Source of the DNA: Dokdonella sp963701115
GTDB lineage: Bacteria; Pseudomonadota; Gammaproteobacteria; Xanthomonadales; Rhodanobacteraceae
Reading direction: 5' to 3'
Assembly: GCA_963701115.1 (NCBI GenBank)
Contig: OY969566.1
Location: forward strand, 3,224,001 to 3,288,000
Length of the DNA: 64,000 nt
Shown piece by piece: positions 17,150 through 26,405 of the stretch; within the stretch, counting starts at the first letter, position 1; each line of letters opens with the position of its first letter. A program made the translations under genes and the position numbers. The notes under the pieces are model-generated. The model was given only the letters and a program-made list of their open reading frames with translations. It was not told where the DNA came from and did no database searches.

Positions 17150-19027
17150 ATGAATGCGATGTTGCAGGAACGAACCGAAGCGATGGTCGATGCCGAACCG
17201 CACCGTCTCGCCGGCACGCCGATGACGGCGGCCGACATTGTCGTGCAAGTGCTTGCCGATGAAGGCGTCGAGGTGATCTTCGGCTACTCGGGAGGCGCCA
17301 TCCTGCCGGTCTACGATGCCGTGTTCCGTTTCAATCACGAGCAGCCAAACGCGGATGGCAGCGAGCCACTGCCGCTGATTGTTCCGGCCAATGAGCAGGG
17401 CGCGGGATTCATGGCGCAAGGCTATGCCCGCGCGTCAGGCAAGGTCGGCGTCGCCCTGGTCACCTCCGGGCCCGGCGCGACCAATACGGTTACGCCTGTT
17501 CGCGATGCGATGGCCGACTCGATTCCGATCGTCGTCATCTGCGGCCAGGTGCCGACCGCGGCGATCGGAACCGATGCGTTCCAGGAGGCTCCGATCAGCA
17601 GCATCATGGGTTCGTGTGCCAAGCATGTGTTCCTGGTGACCGATGCAAGGTTGCTCGAAGCGACTTTGCGCACCGCGTTCGAGATTGCGCGGACGGGGCG
17701 TCCCGGCCCGGTCGTCGTCGACATTCCGAAGGATGTGCAGAATGCCCAACTGTTGTTTTCAGGGAGCGGCGTGCTGCCGATTCCGGGATACCGGGCGCGC
17801 CTCAAGACGATCACCGAAGCGCGTCTTGCCGCGCCCGCCTGCGATGAATTCCTTGCAGCGCTTGGCAAGGCCCGACGTCCGCTGTTGTACGTTGGCGGCG
17901 GTGTCATCGCGAGTGGGGCAACCCGCGCCTTGCGCGAGTTTGCCAAGGCATTCGGCATTCCGGTGACGACGACGCTGATGGGGCTGGGCGCGAGCGACAC
18001 GACCGAGGCGCTGTCCCTGCACATGCTCGGCATGCACGGCACCGCATTCGCCAATTACGCCGTGGTCGATTGCGATTTCCTTATCGCGGTCGGTGCGCGT
18101 TTCGACGATCGCGTCGCCGGTATTCCGGGCGCGTTCGCGCAGAAGGCACGGTTCATTGCCCAGTTCGATGTCGATCCAGCCGAGATCCACAAGGTCAAAC
18201 ACGTCGACTGGCATCACCTCGGTGATCTCTCGCAGGCGCTCGACACGTTGCGCGCACACGCTGTGCAGTCGGGCTTCGATCCGGGCGCTCAGGGCCGATA
18301 TTCCGATTGGCACAAACATATCGCCGATCTGAAGACGACCCACGCGATGAATTTTGATCGCAACAGCGCCTTGGTCCAGCCCTACGCGGTGATCGAGGAA
18401 ATCAATCGCATCACGCGCGGCAACGTGATCGTCTGTACCGGCGTCGGCCAGCACCAGATGTGGGCCGCGCAGTACTTTGATTTCACCGAGCCACGGCGCT
18501 GGCTGACCTCCGGTTCGATGGGCACGATGGGTTTCGGCCTGCCCGCCGCGATCGGCGCGCAGTTCGCGCGGCGCGATCTTGTCGTCATCGATATCGATGG
18601 CGATGCCAGCATCCGCATGAACCTGGGCGAGCTCGAAACGGTGACTACCTACAACCTGCCGGTCAAGGTTGTCGTCCTCAACAACTGCGGTGACGGCATG
18701 GTAAGGCAATGGCAGAAGCTGTTCTTCAAGGGCCGCTTCTCGGCTACGGACAAGAGCCTGCACAAGAAAGATTTCATCAAGGCCGCCGAAGCCGATGGCT
18801 TCGAGTTTGCCGTTCGCCTTGAACGTCCCGAGGATCTGCCGCGCGTGATCGCCGAGTTCATCGCCTTCGACGGGCCGGCGTTTCTTGAAGTGATGATCGA
18901 CCCCGATGCCTGCGTCTATCCGATGGTCGGTCCAGGCGCAAGCTATTCGCAGATGATCACCGGCGAACATATCGTCTCGCGCGATGCGATCGTCGCCGGG
19001 GAATCCGGCCCCGTGGAGATGTTCTGA
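17150..19027 (+). CDS. ilvG: Acetolactate synthase large subunit
   Basis: TPP- and FAD-dependent acetohydroxyacid synthase catalytic subunit, first common step of valine/isoleucine synthesis. About 625 aa, somewhat longer than the typical 550-590. It shows EGVEVIFGYSGGAILPVYDA, the EQGAGFMAQGYARASGKVG segment with the TPP-activating Glu, 'VTSGPGATNTVTP', and the TPP/Mg motif beginning IDIDGDASIRMN and ending VVLNN. The ATG at 17150 has GGAG 8 nt upstream; an in-frame ATG at 17126 is the alternative. The stop shares one base with the ilvH start (TGATG). Symbol ilvG, ilvB or ilvI cannot be distinguished. Confidence 0.94.
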   Translation: MNAMLQERTEAMVDAEPHRLAGTPMTAADIVVQVLADEGVEVIFGYSGGAILPVYDAVFRFNHEQPNADGSEPLPLIVPANEQGAGFMAQGYARASGKVGVALVTSGPGATNTVTPVRDAMADSIPIVVICGQVPTAAIGTDAFQEAPISSIMGSCAKHVFLVTDARLLEATLRTAFEIARTGRPGPVVVDIPKDVQNAQLLFSGSGVLPIPGYRARLKTITEARLAAPACDEFLAALGKARRPLLYVGGGVIASGATRALREFAKAFGIPVTTTLMGLGASDTTEALSLHMLGMHGTAFANYAVVDCDFLIAVGARFDDRVAGIPGAFAQKARFIAQFDVDPAEIHKVKHVDWHHLGDLSQALDTLRAHAVQSGFDPGAQGRYSDWHKHIADLKTTHAMNFDRNSALVQPYAVIEEINRITRGNVIVCTGVGQHQMWAAQYFDFTEPRRWLTSGSMGTMGFGLPAAIGAQFARRDLVVIDIDGDASIRMNLGELETVTTYNLPVKVVVLNNCGDGMVRQWQKLFFKGRFSATDKSLHKKDFIKAAEADGFEFAVRLERPEDLPRVIAEFIAFDGPAFLEVMIDPDACVYPMVGPGASYSQMITGEHIVSRDAIVAGESGPVEMF

Positions 19028-19542
19028 TGCGCCATATCATTTCGATGCTGCTGCAGAACGAAGCCGGTGCGCTGGCTCGCGTGGCCGGCATGTTTTCCGC
19101 GCGCGGTTACAACATCGATTCGCTGACCGTGGCGGCCACGCATGATGCCGAAGTGTCGCGCCTGACCATGGTCACCTTCGGTGACGATGCGGTGATCGCG
19201 CAAATCATCAATCAGTCGCGCAAATACATCGATGTGCTCGAGATAACCGACATGACCAGCCGCGATCATCTGGAATGCGAGTTGCTCGTGGTCAAGGTGG
19301 CGGCGGTGCCGGACAATTCGGCAGCGATCACGCGAGTGACCGACAAGCGTTTCGGCATCGTCCTCGACGAGACCGGAACCACACGGATCCTCCAGTTCAC
19401 CGGGGCCGGCGCGTATATCTCGGCGGTGCTGGTCGAACTGGGCAGTATCGCGACCATTCTCGAACTCGCACGCAGCGGCACGGCAGCGATTGAGCGTGGA
19501 GCAAGCGTGCTCGGTTTGGCTGAAATACCTTTGGCGGTATAG
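19027..19542 (+). CDS. ilvH: Acetolactate synthase small regulatory subunit
   Basis: Regulatory subunit that activates the large subunit and confers valine sensitivity. 171 aa. The N-terminal ACT domain begins MRHIISMLLQNEAGALARVAGMF, followed by 'ARGYNIDSLTVAATHD'; the C-terminal ALS_ss domain has 'VLDETGTTRILQFTG' and ends 'ARSGTAAIERGA'. It starts in the TGATG overlap with the large-subunit gene and is the last gene of the nine-gene operon. No threonine dehydratase (ilvA) follows; the next gene is convergent. Confidence 0.94.
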   Translation: MRHIISMLLQNEAGALARVAGMFSARGYNIDSLTVAATHDAEVSRLTMVTFGDDAVIAQIINQSRKYIDVLEITDMTSRDHLECELLVVKVAAVPDNSAAITRVTDKRFGIVLDETGTTRILQFTGAGAYISAVLVELGSIATILELARSGTAAIERGASVLGLAEIPLAV

Positions 19543-19617
19543 CGGTCGCGTCAATCTCTGGCCGCGCTCAACACCGATGCAGAGGCCGGGCGCCGCGATC
19601 ATGTGCCCCGGAACCGA

Positions 19618-20340
19618 TCACGGATCCTTGATCACGGCTGGCATCGCGCCAAGGCGGACAACGCGATCCGCGCGCTGCTGGTTGCGGATGACCTTCAGCG
19701 TCACCGGCGTTCCGGCTGCGTCGCTCAGGATCTGCTGGAACTGCTTGCGATCGGCGATTGGCGTGCCATTGACCGCGATGACATAGTCACCCGACATCAG
19801 GTTGGCTTGCGAGGCGGGCGTGCCGCCGACGACCGATCCGATCTGCACACCGCCTTCGAGCTGCAAGGTTTCGCGTTCCTTCGCCGTGAGGTTGCGGAAC
19901 GTCGCCCCGAACAGCAGCTTGAGGCGAACGAAGTAGGCGGCAAGAAACCGCGTCGACGCCTCGTCGCCGGCATGATCGCGATACAACCGGACCTGATCCG
20001 CACCGACACGGCTGCCAAGGTCGAGCGCATCGCGGACGGACTTTTCATCATCGCTTTCATATCGAGCATTGCCGATGAGCACGAACCCCATGGCGGCGAG
20101 TTCACCCTGGTCACCACGCTCGTTCTTTCCTTCGACCACCATCGGCCGATCCGGAGCTGGCTCCGCGCGCAAGGCATCAATGTACTCAGGGCCGCTTTCG
20201 AAAGTGGCTTCAAAATGGGAATCTTCAGTCAGCGGCGGCGTTGGCCTGGGCAGATCGACGGCTTGTTCATGGCGCGTGGCCTGCGATCCGCAACCGCCAA
20301 GCAAGGTCAGCATCACGAGAAGAAAAAATATACGCGTCAT
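19618..20340 (-). CDS. PDZ-domain lipoprotein
   Basis: About 240 aa. Starting at ATG 20340 it reads MTRIFFLLVMLTLLGGC, a lipoprotein signal with Cys17; an ATG at 20352 is four codons earlier. The middle (GFVLIGNARYESDDEKSVRDALDLGSRVGADQVRLY) resembles the stress-type small domains that bring a second value to a 'GAD..' turn. The C-terminal 85 residues form a PDZ domain (GVQIGSVVGGTPASQANLMSGDYVIAVNGTPI). Probably an envelope scaffold or chaperone; the partner is unknown. It converges on ilvH and is divergent from the transporter gene. Confidence 0.75.
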   Translation of the reverse strand: MTRIFFLLVMLTLLGGCGSQATRHEQAVDLPRPTPPLTEDSHFEATFESGPEYIDALRAEPAPDRPMVVEGKNERGDQGELAAMGFVLIGNARYESDDEKSVRDALDLGSRVGADQVRLYRDHAGDEASTRFLAAYFVRLKLLFGATFRNLTAKERETLQLEGGVQIGSVVGGTPASQANLMSGDYVIAVNGTPIADRKQFQQILSDAAGTPVTLKVIRNQQRADRVVRLGAMPAVIKDP

Positions 20341-20445
20341 TGAATCGTTCATCGCGCGAGCATAACGTCAATCCATGCGTTTGGGTCTGCACGAGACATG
20401 AATGAAGCACTTGCTTGTCGGCTTGAGCTTGCCGACTATCCCTCA

Positions 20446-21315
20446 ATGACCCAGCCACAAACATCCAATCTTCGCGGCATCGCCTTCATGCTTGCTGCGG
20501 TGGTCGCGTTTTCGGTGATGGATGTCTGCCTCAAGCTGTTGTCGCCGCACTATCCGGCAATGCAGGTCGCCGCTTTGCGTGGACTGACTTCGTTGCCACT
20601 GGTGCTGGTCTGGATCGTCGCGACGGGCGGATTCAAGCAGATCCTGACGCGGCGCTGGCGCTTGCATCTTCTACGCGGCGTGCTCGCGGTCGGCATGCTG
20701 TCCGCCTTCGCGTTTGCATTGCGTGATCTGCCGCTGGCCGAGGCGTATGCGCTGTTCTTTGTCGCCCCGTTGCTGGTCACCGCACTTGCCGTGCCGCTAC
20801 TTGGGGAACGTGTCGGCTGGAAGCGTTGGGTTGCGATCCTGATCGGCCTTGGTGGTGTACTGGTTGTGCTGCGACCCGATACCTCGCGCATGCTCAATCT
20901 GGGCAGCGTCGCCGTGCTTGTCGCCGCGATTGCCTATGCGTTTTCGGCGATTACGGTGCGTGTGCTCGGCCGGACTGAATCGACCCAGGCCATGGTGTTC
21001 TGGGTGATGATTCTGCTCAGCGTGTTCGCCACCGCTGCGGCGTGGAACGAGTGGGTCGCGGTTCACCTCGAGCACTGGCCGGTTCTGCTTGGACTCGCGC
21101 TCAGCGGTGCGCTGGGTCAGTACGCGATCACCGAGGCATTCAAGCACAGCGATGCCTCCGTGGTTGCACCGTTCGACTACACCGCCCTGATCTGGGGAAT
21201 CACCTTTGATGCGTTGATCTGGCATACCTTGCCCGACCACACGATGCTGGTTGGGGCCTTCATCATCATCGGCAGTGGGCTCTATCTGATCCGCCGCGAG
21301 CAGACGCCGGACTGA
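20446..21315 (+). CDS. EamA/DMT-family transporter
   Basis: About 289 aa with a ten-helix pattern in two similar halves: first EamA repeat from GIAFMLAAVVAFSVMDVCLK, second from 'LNLGSVAVLVAAIAYAFSAITVRVLG'. Conserved 'PLAEAYALFFVAPLLVTALAVPLLGERVGWKRW' and 'GQYAITEAFKHSDASVVAPFDYT' place it in the drug/metabolite transporter superfamily, inner membrane. Substrate unknown. I start at ATG 20446, just before helix 1; the frame also has an ATG at 20398 with a GAG upstream. Divergent from the PDZ lipoprotein. Confidence 0.85.
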   Translation: MTQPQTSNLRGIAFMLAAVVAFSVMDVCLKLLSPHYPAMQVAALRGLTSLPLVLVWIVATGGFKQILTRRWRLHLLRGVLAVGMLSAFAFALRDLPLAEAYALFFVAPLLVTALAVPLLGERVGWKRWVAILIGLGGVLVVLRPDTSRMLNLGSVAVLVAAIAYAFSAITVRVLGRTESTQAMVFWVMILLSVFATAAAWNEWVAVHLEHWPVLLGLALSGALGQYAITEAFKHSDASVVAPFDYTALIWGITFDALIWHTLPDHTMLVGAFIIIGSGLYLIRREQTPD

Positions 21316-21612
21316 GCGATCGAGCCATCCTGGCGTGCGCCCACGCTTGGACTTGCTGAACGGCTTCGATTCGCCGGGGTTCGCTGGCACTCGCCTCATC
21401 AACGGCGCAAGCCAGCCGCCAGTTTGCTGCGAGAGTACTGAAATACGATCGAACCACCCACACGGTTTCACGATGACCGGTATGCAGCGCTGTCAGACTG
21501 CCCGGTTGTGCGGCAACAAGGCGATCAAGGCGTGGAGTTTTCATCTGTTGCGGGTGCCGCGCATGCGCTGCCTCAAGGCGGATTGACGACGCCATCGATA
21601 CTTTCGGGCAAG
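21316..21612. other. Intergenic region with copy A of a dispersed motif
   Basis: A 297-bp gap between the convergent EamA and DUF2254 genes. No gene is seen. It carries a 53-bp stretch (21421-21473) whose last 24 bases match 38846-38869 at 22 of 24 positions, core GACCCACACGRTTTCACGA or CACCCACACGGTTTCACGA. The rest is featureless. Confidence 0.5.
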
Positions 21613-22896
21613 TCAGGCTTCCGCTGCCTTGGCAACGCGCGCGGCAGCGTGCTCGATGCGCACGATGTCATCAGTCAGGGTCAGCACGGCTTGGGCGCGC
21701 GCAAGCGCCTGTGCGGAATGGCGTGCCGCAGATTTCCGGTAGCGGGAATCACCAAGACAGGCCAGGGTTTGCAGCATTTTCTGCAGATGGATGCCGACCT
21801 CGACCAGGCCTGCGCCATCGCGCGCGATCGGGACGAAGAAGTCGTCGAACAGTTCATCGAGTTCGACCGGTGGAACATGCACGTTGGGGAAGCGGATATT
21901 TCCCGTGTCAACTTCGATCGCCTCGGGATGGTTCTCAGACCATAGCGAGAGCATGCGTGCACCGCGACTGAGGATGTCAATGGCGGTTCCGGGGTCGTTG
22001 ATCGCCGGCGAAAGTGCGCGCGAGGCGATCTCCGAAAGCACGCAAACACCGAAGCGCGGATCCTGATCGAAGCTGCGCGCCGCAGCGATGGTGAAGGCTT
22101 TGCGAATGGCTTCCACGCAATCTTCCGGCGGCATGTTCATCAGCCTGACCAGTGGTTGTGCGGCACCGGCAAAGTGGCCGGGCAGGGCGACCAGGTAAAT
22201 CTCGACCTCGGCCTCGGTGGCGGCATCCTGCAGTGCCTGCATGTCGATGTGCTCGACATAGCCGAACTTGTCCGTATGGATCGAAAATGTGCCTTCCGGG
22301 ATTCCATTGTCACCCGCCTCGCGCGGTTGGCCCGACAGGTAGGGTGCGGCGCGACGAAGACGGATGGCTGTGGTGGCTGCGGATTCGACGCGGTCGCAGG
22401 TGGGTCCGACGCGGCCGAGTCGCAACACATAGTCGGTCCAGCGCAACAAGGTCAGCACGATGATGACGATCACGCCCAGGGTGACCGCATACAGGACGAC
22501 CCGGCCATTGTCGCCGTACTGTCCGGTCTGCAGGACGATGATGCCGACCAGACTGAACAGGAAGGCACCGAGAAAGGTCGCCAGGGCGTTCTGTGCCGTG
22601 CTGTCGGCCATCAGCAACTGGGTCGCCCGCGGCGTCGTGTTGCTGGTCGCCGAGGCATACGCCGAGACAATCGTGCTGAGCGAGAAGATCATCACCGACA
22701 ACATGCTAGTTGCGATGATCTGCAGCAGGCTGTCAACCGCATCCGATCCGATCCTGGCCGGCAGCTCATCCGGAATGTAGCGCTTGAGCAGCAGTGCAAC
22801 CAGGGCGGTGATGATACCAAGCAGCGAGAACGCGGTGGCTCGAACCCAGAGCCGGCGCGAGAGTTGCAGCAACAACCATTGCAGGCGCGAGAACAT
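21613..22896 (-). CDS. DUF2254 domain membrane protein
   Basis: 427 aa. The first 150 residues hold about four membrane helices (around 21-37, 60-80, 108-125, 135-152), followed by a soluble C-terminal half with 'GTFSIHTDKFGYVEHIDMQAL' and 'CVLSEIASRALSPAINDPGTAIDIL', which I recognise as DUF2254. The family is widespread and uncharacterised. The conserved 'ALSPAINDPGTA' segment probably forms the functional core. It reads in the same direction as the ChaC-like gene upstream (gap about 90 bp) and may be co-transcribed. Confidence 0.85.
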   Translation of the reverse strand: MFSRLQWLLLQLSRRLWVRATAFSLLGIITALVALLLKRYIPDELPARIGSDAVDSLLQIIATSMLSVMIFSLSTIVSAYASATSNTTPRATQLLMADSTAQNALATFLGAFLFSLVGIIVLQTGQYGDNGRVVLYAVTLGVIVIIVLTLLRWTDYVLRLGRVGPTCDRVESAATTAIRLRRAAPYLSGQPREAGDNGIPEGTFSIHTDKFGYVEHIDMQALQDAATEAEVEIYLVALPGHFAGAAQPLVRLMNMPPEDCVEAIRKAFTIAAARSFDQDPRFGVCVLSEIASRALSPAINDPGTAIDILSRGARMLSLWSENHPEAIEVDTGNIRFPNVHVPPVELDELFDDFFVPIARDGAGLVEVGIHLQKMLQTLACLGDSRYRKSAARHSAQALARAQAVLTLTDDIVRIEHAAARVAKAAEA

Positions 22897-22986
22897 GGGA
22901 ATCCACGGTTCGGAATGATCGTCGCATTCTGCCCGAGTGGAACAGTCTCGGCGATGACCGGTACCGAAACAGGTCTGATACGTGGA

Positions 22987-23556
22987 TCAGTTGTGGGGCA
23001 GGCCGTTAAGCTCCTGTTCGATCCGATCGATATGAGCATCGCTTTCGTCGAGACTGCGCAAGGCGTCAGCGAGGTGCAGGAAATAGTCGCGGTTGAGTCC
23101 GCTTGAACCTTCCGCAACCGCTATATGCCGTGCGATTTCACCCTCACTGGCTGCGCCGAGGAAGGCCTCGTTGTCCGCTCCGGCGATGTAGACGAGTCCT
23201 TGTGCGCAGCCGCCGCCGCTGAATTCGATCATGACGATTTCGCGCAGATAGCCATTTTTCTCTCGACGATCGAGATGATCAAACACCTCGGGTGAGATCA
23301 AATAGGCCATGCCCGCACATTGCGCAGCCGGATCGACAACCAGGGTGGCCACGCGTCCCGGCGCCTCGGCTGTACCTCGATGATCGTGCGAGCCTTGCCA
23401 GAAGCGTCGCGACCAGCCATGTATGCGCGCCGGGCGTCGCTCAATGTAATCAAAATCGGCTTTCCAGATCAGCGAGCCATAGCCGAACAACCAGACCTCA
23501 GTTTGGCCATCGAAACGATGCAGGACCTGGTTGGCAATGATGGTGTTGGTGGACAT
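22987..23556 (-). CDS. ChaC-like gamma-glutamylcyclotransferase
   Basis: About 189 aa. Releases 5-oxoproline from gamma-glutamyl peptides; ChaC members act on glutathione. The substrate-binding FGYGSLIW is at residues 24-31, followed by 'RRPARIHGWSRRFWQGSHDHRGTAE', 'GRVATLV' and 'LDRREKNGYLRE' with the expected catalytic Glu. The start at 23556 (MSTNTIIANQ) fits family length; the frame extends to 23646 without conserved sequence. Divergent from the nitroreductase, whose start lies 130 bp away. Confidence 0.87.
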   Translation of the reverse strand: MSTNTIIANQVLHRFDGQTEVWLFGYGSLIWKADFDYIERRPARIHGWSRRFWQGSHDHRGTAEAPGRVATLVVDPAAQCAGMAYLISPEVFDHLDRREKNGYLREIVMIEFSGGGCAQGLVYIAGADNEAFLGAASEGEIARHIAVAEGSSGLNRDYFLHLADALRSLDESDAHIDRIEQELNGLPHN

Positions 23557-23685
23557 GGAGAGTATTGAAGACAGGTTCGATACCCATGGTAGTCGCTGCC
23601 GGCTTCTGATTCGAGGCGGATCGCCGGGCGATTGGTGCGCGATCAAGGTGACAGGTTATGCTCGTGGAAACGCATGAGGATATCG

Positions 23686-24348
23686 ATGAGATCTGTCCCC
23701 CTTGCAGCCCGTGAATACTCCGATGACGCCGTGATCCTGGCGCGGGCGAATGCGTTTTCGGCTCAGATTTGCACACGCCGGACCGTGCGTGATTTTGACG
23801 CCCGCCCGGTCGCTCGCGAGACCATCGAGGCTTGCCTGCGTGCCGCCGGTTCGGCACCGAGCGGTGCCAACCAGCAACCCTGGCATTTCGTCGCAATCGG
23901 CGATGCTGCGATCAAGCAAAGGATTCGCATCGCGGCCGAGGCCGAGGAGCGCGAGTTCTATGAGCGACGCGCGCCCGAGGAGTGGCTTGAGGCACTGGCC
24001 GAACTGGGTACCGATGCGAGCAAGCCGTTTCTTGAGATCGCGCCCTGGCTGATCGCTGTTTTTTACGAACGCACCGGTCCGCTGATCGACGGCCACAAGG
24101 CCAAGCGTTACTACCCGCACGAGTCGACCGGTATTGCCACTGGCATGCTGATTGCGGCCCTGCATCAGGCCGGCCTGGCGACCCTGACGCATACGCCCAG
24201 CCCGATGGCTTTCCTCAACGAAATCCTCGGGCGTCCGAAATACGAGGTGCCGTATCTGCTGCTGGTGGTTGGCCATCCCGTGGATGACTGTCGAGTGCCG
24301 GATATCGCGCGCAAGCCGCTCGAACAGATTGCGAGCTTTGTCGAATGA
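23686..24348 (+). CDS. Nitroreductase-family flavoprotein
   Basis: About 220 aa, FMN-dependent NAD(P)H oxidoreductase fold. Diagnostic residues: RRTVRDFDARPVARETIE at the N-terminus (FMN phosphate contacts), 'AAGSAPSGANQQPWHFV', and late 'ESTGIATGMLIAALHQAGLATLTHTPSPM' and 'LLLVVGHP'. Physiological substrate unknown; some members act as iodotyrosine-deiodinase-like enzymes. The ATG at 23686 has GAGGA 5 nt upstream, clearly better than the earlier in-frame ATG at 23674. Confidence 0.88.
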   Translation: MRSVPLAAREYSDDAVILARANAFSAQICTRRTVRDFDARPVARETIEACLRAAGSAPSGANQQPWHFVAIGDAAIKQRIRIAAEAEEREFYERRAPEEWLEALAELGTDASKPFLEIAPWLIAVFYERTGPLIDGHKAKRYYPHESTGIATGMLIAALHQAGLATLTHTPSPMAFLNEILGRPKYEVPYLLLVVGHPVDDCRVPDIARKPLEQIASFVE

Positions 24349-24447
24349 GATTCTTGCGAATCGCGATATCACGGCGTTCATTCGAGGTAACCCCGCGTAC
24401 GCATTGCTTGCGTTGCATAAGCCGCAACCCACCAAGAGGACTGACCC

Positions 24448-25944
24448 ATGCGCACCCCATTTTTTTTTGCAATGGCCACGCTGATGACTTCGGCGACCGC
24501 CATCGCCGATAGCCCGGAATATTCGCTTACGATCTACAGCTCGGCACAACCGGGCCAGATCAGCACCGACCGCCTGGCCAACTACGGCGGATCACTGCCG
24601 GGTTACGCGCTTGTTCGCGATGGTCGAAAGATGAAACTGGAGCCCGGCAATGGCGTGCTGCGTTTCAGCGATGTGGCCAAACGCATCGATCCAACCACGG
24701 TCGCATTCGAATCACTGACCGATCCGACCGGCACGCGCGTCATCGAGCAAAACTACCAATACGATCTGGTCAGCAGCGAGAAGTTGCTCGATCGCTATGT
24801 CGGCGAAAAAATCACCGTCGAGCAGTTGAAAGGCAACGAGGTCGATCGGATCAGCGGCACCTTGCTGTCAGCCCATGGCGGCTCGCTGATCCTGCAGCGC
24901 GACAATGGCGAAGTGTTGAGTCTGTCGAACTACAGCAATGTATTGTTTCCGAGCCTTCCCGGTGGCCTGATCACCAAGCCGACCCTGGTCTGGCTGGTCA
25001 ATGCCAAACAAGCTGGAACCCACGATACCCGCGTGTCGTACCAGACCCAGGGCATGACCTGGTGGGCCGACTACAACATCAGCTTGCGCGAGTCCGGCGA
25101 CAAGTGCGCGATGGATTTTTCTTCGTGGGTGACGATCGTCAACCAGAGCGGCGGCAGCTATCCGACCGCTCAGCTCAAGCTCGTTGCTGGCGAGGTCAAT
25201 CGGGCACCTTCGGCGCCGCAGAACAACGTCATGATGATGAAAGCGCGCGGCGCCGCGATTGCCGAGGAGGCAGATCAGGGTTTTACGGAATCTTCGTTGT
25301 TTGAGTACCACCTTTACACGCTCGGTCGGCGCAGCGACTTGCCCGAAAATTCAACCAAGCAACTCGAGTTGTTCCCGACTGCGGTCAATGTGGCCTGCAA
25401 GAAGCAGCTCGTATTCACCGCTTCGCCACAGGCGAGCGGCTACTGGTCGCAGCCAATCGCCAGCCAGGGCTATGGCGCGACGTCGCAAGGAACTGTCGGA
25501 GCCTATCTCGAATTCGACAACAAGGAATCGAACCAGCTCGGCGTTCCGTTGCCTGCCGGACGCATGCGCGTCAATCAGGCCTCGGTCGATGGCACGCTCG
25601 AGTTCATCGGCGAGGATGTCATCAAGCACACGCCACGCAACGAAACCGTGCGCATCAAGCTGGGCAATTCCTTCGACATCGTCGGCGAGCGGCGCCAGAC
25701 CGGTTTCAGCATGGACAGCGCCGGCAAGATCATCGACGAGAGTTTCGAGATCAGCGTGCGCAATCGCAAGAAATCCGCAGCCACCGTTGTTGTGCGCGAA
25801 TACCTGTATCGCTGGAGCACCTGGAAGATCACCGCCAAGAACCATGATTTCGACAAGCGCGATGCACAGACCATCGACTTCCCGCTGTCGATTCCAGCCG
25901 ATGGCGAAGTCAAGCTGACTTATAGCGTGCGCTACACCTGGTAG
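24448..25944 (+). CDS. Exported DUF4139 domain protein
   Basis: 498 aa. Residues 1-21 (ending SATAIADS) form a Sec signal peptide, so it acts in the periplasm or outside. An N-terminal DUF4140-like part ('LEPGNGVLRFSDVAKRIDPTTVAFES') leads to the DUF4139 region ('ISYQTQGMTWWADYN' type motif, here VSYQTQGMTWWADYNISL, then 'AQLKLVAGEVN'). The C-terminal beta-rich section ends SIPADGEVKLTYSVRYTW, typical of these proteins. Function unknown. GAGG lies upstream of the ATG. Single gene, followed by the BIME-containing gap. Confidence 0.85.
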   Translation: MRTPFFFAMATLMTSATAIADSPEYSLTIYSSAQPGQISTDRLANYGGSLPGYALVRDGRKMKLEPGNGVLRFSDVAKRIDPTTVAFESLTDPTGTRVIEQNYQYDLVSSEKLLDRYVGEKITVEQLKGNEVDRISGTLLSAHGGSLILQRDNGEVLSLSNYSNVLFPSLPGGLITKPTLVWLVNAKQAGTHDTRVSYQTQGMTWWADYNISLRESGDKCAMDFSSWVTIVNQSGGSYPTAQLKLVAGEVNRAPSAPQNNVMMMKARGAAIAEEADQGFTESSLFEYHLYTLGRRSDLPENSTKQLELFPTAVNVACKKQLVFTASPQASGYWSQPIASQGYGATSQGTVGAYLEFDNKESNQLGVPLPAGRMRVNQASVDGTLEFIGEDVIKHTPRNETVRIKLGNSFDIVGERRQTGFSMDSAGKIIDESFEISVRNRKKSAATVVVREYLYRWSTWKITAKNHDFDKRDAQTIDFPLSIPADGEVKLTYSVRYTW

Positions 25945-26405
25945 TGCGGACTGGCGGGGCAGGTGGAAGCCACTGCTGTCGGGGATGACGGAAAGATTGG
26001 TACCTGCTGGGCTTCGCGCTAGCGTAGTGCTTGCGAAATAATTGGACTATTTGCCCATACTTCAGCCTTTGTGGGGAGTAGCAAGAGCTCGCCCTCAAGC
26101 GGGCTCCTACAGGTCCACCGCAATCTCGTAGGAGCCCTGCCAGGGGCGAGCCTTTCTCCTGGGCGGACTCGAGTCTATCGCGCAAAATCGTACTATCCAA
26201 GGGCCGGATCAATGGTTCGCCTGTCGATAGCGAATCGGCGACATGGTTCAAGGAATAAGCAAGCACTACACTACTCGCAACCCATCACGACACTGATTTC
26301 CCCGAATTGGAACCACTGCCAAAGAGCTTGCTCCCGGCTGTAGTAGGGCGAAAGCCAAATCCAATGAATTAGCTGCCTTTCGTTTGTCTGAGCCGGAATA
26401 CTGCT
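25945..26405. other. Intergenic gap with a solitary BIME
   Basis: 461 bp between the DUF4139 and TRIC genes, both on the plus strand. Apart from the REP pair at 26085-26152, no gene, tRNA or intrinsic terminator is visible. Codon bias is absent in all frames. Confidence 0.5.
26085..26152. repeat. Solitary REP pair (BIME), heads facing
   Basis: GAGCTCGCCCTCAAGCGGGC..CTCCTAC (26085-26110) and GTAGGAGCCCTGCCAGGGGCG..AG (26128-26152) are the same REP type as the 1406-4180 array, in inverted orientation and separated by 17 bp. Here the GTAG heads face each other, while within array units the heads point outward. Confidence 0.85.
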
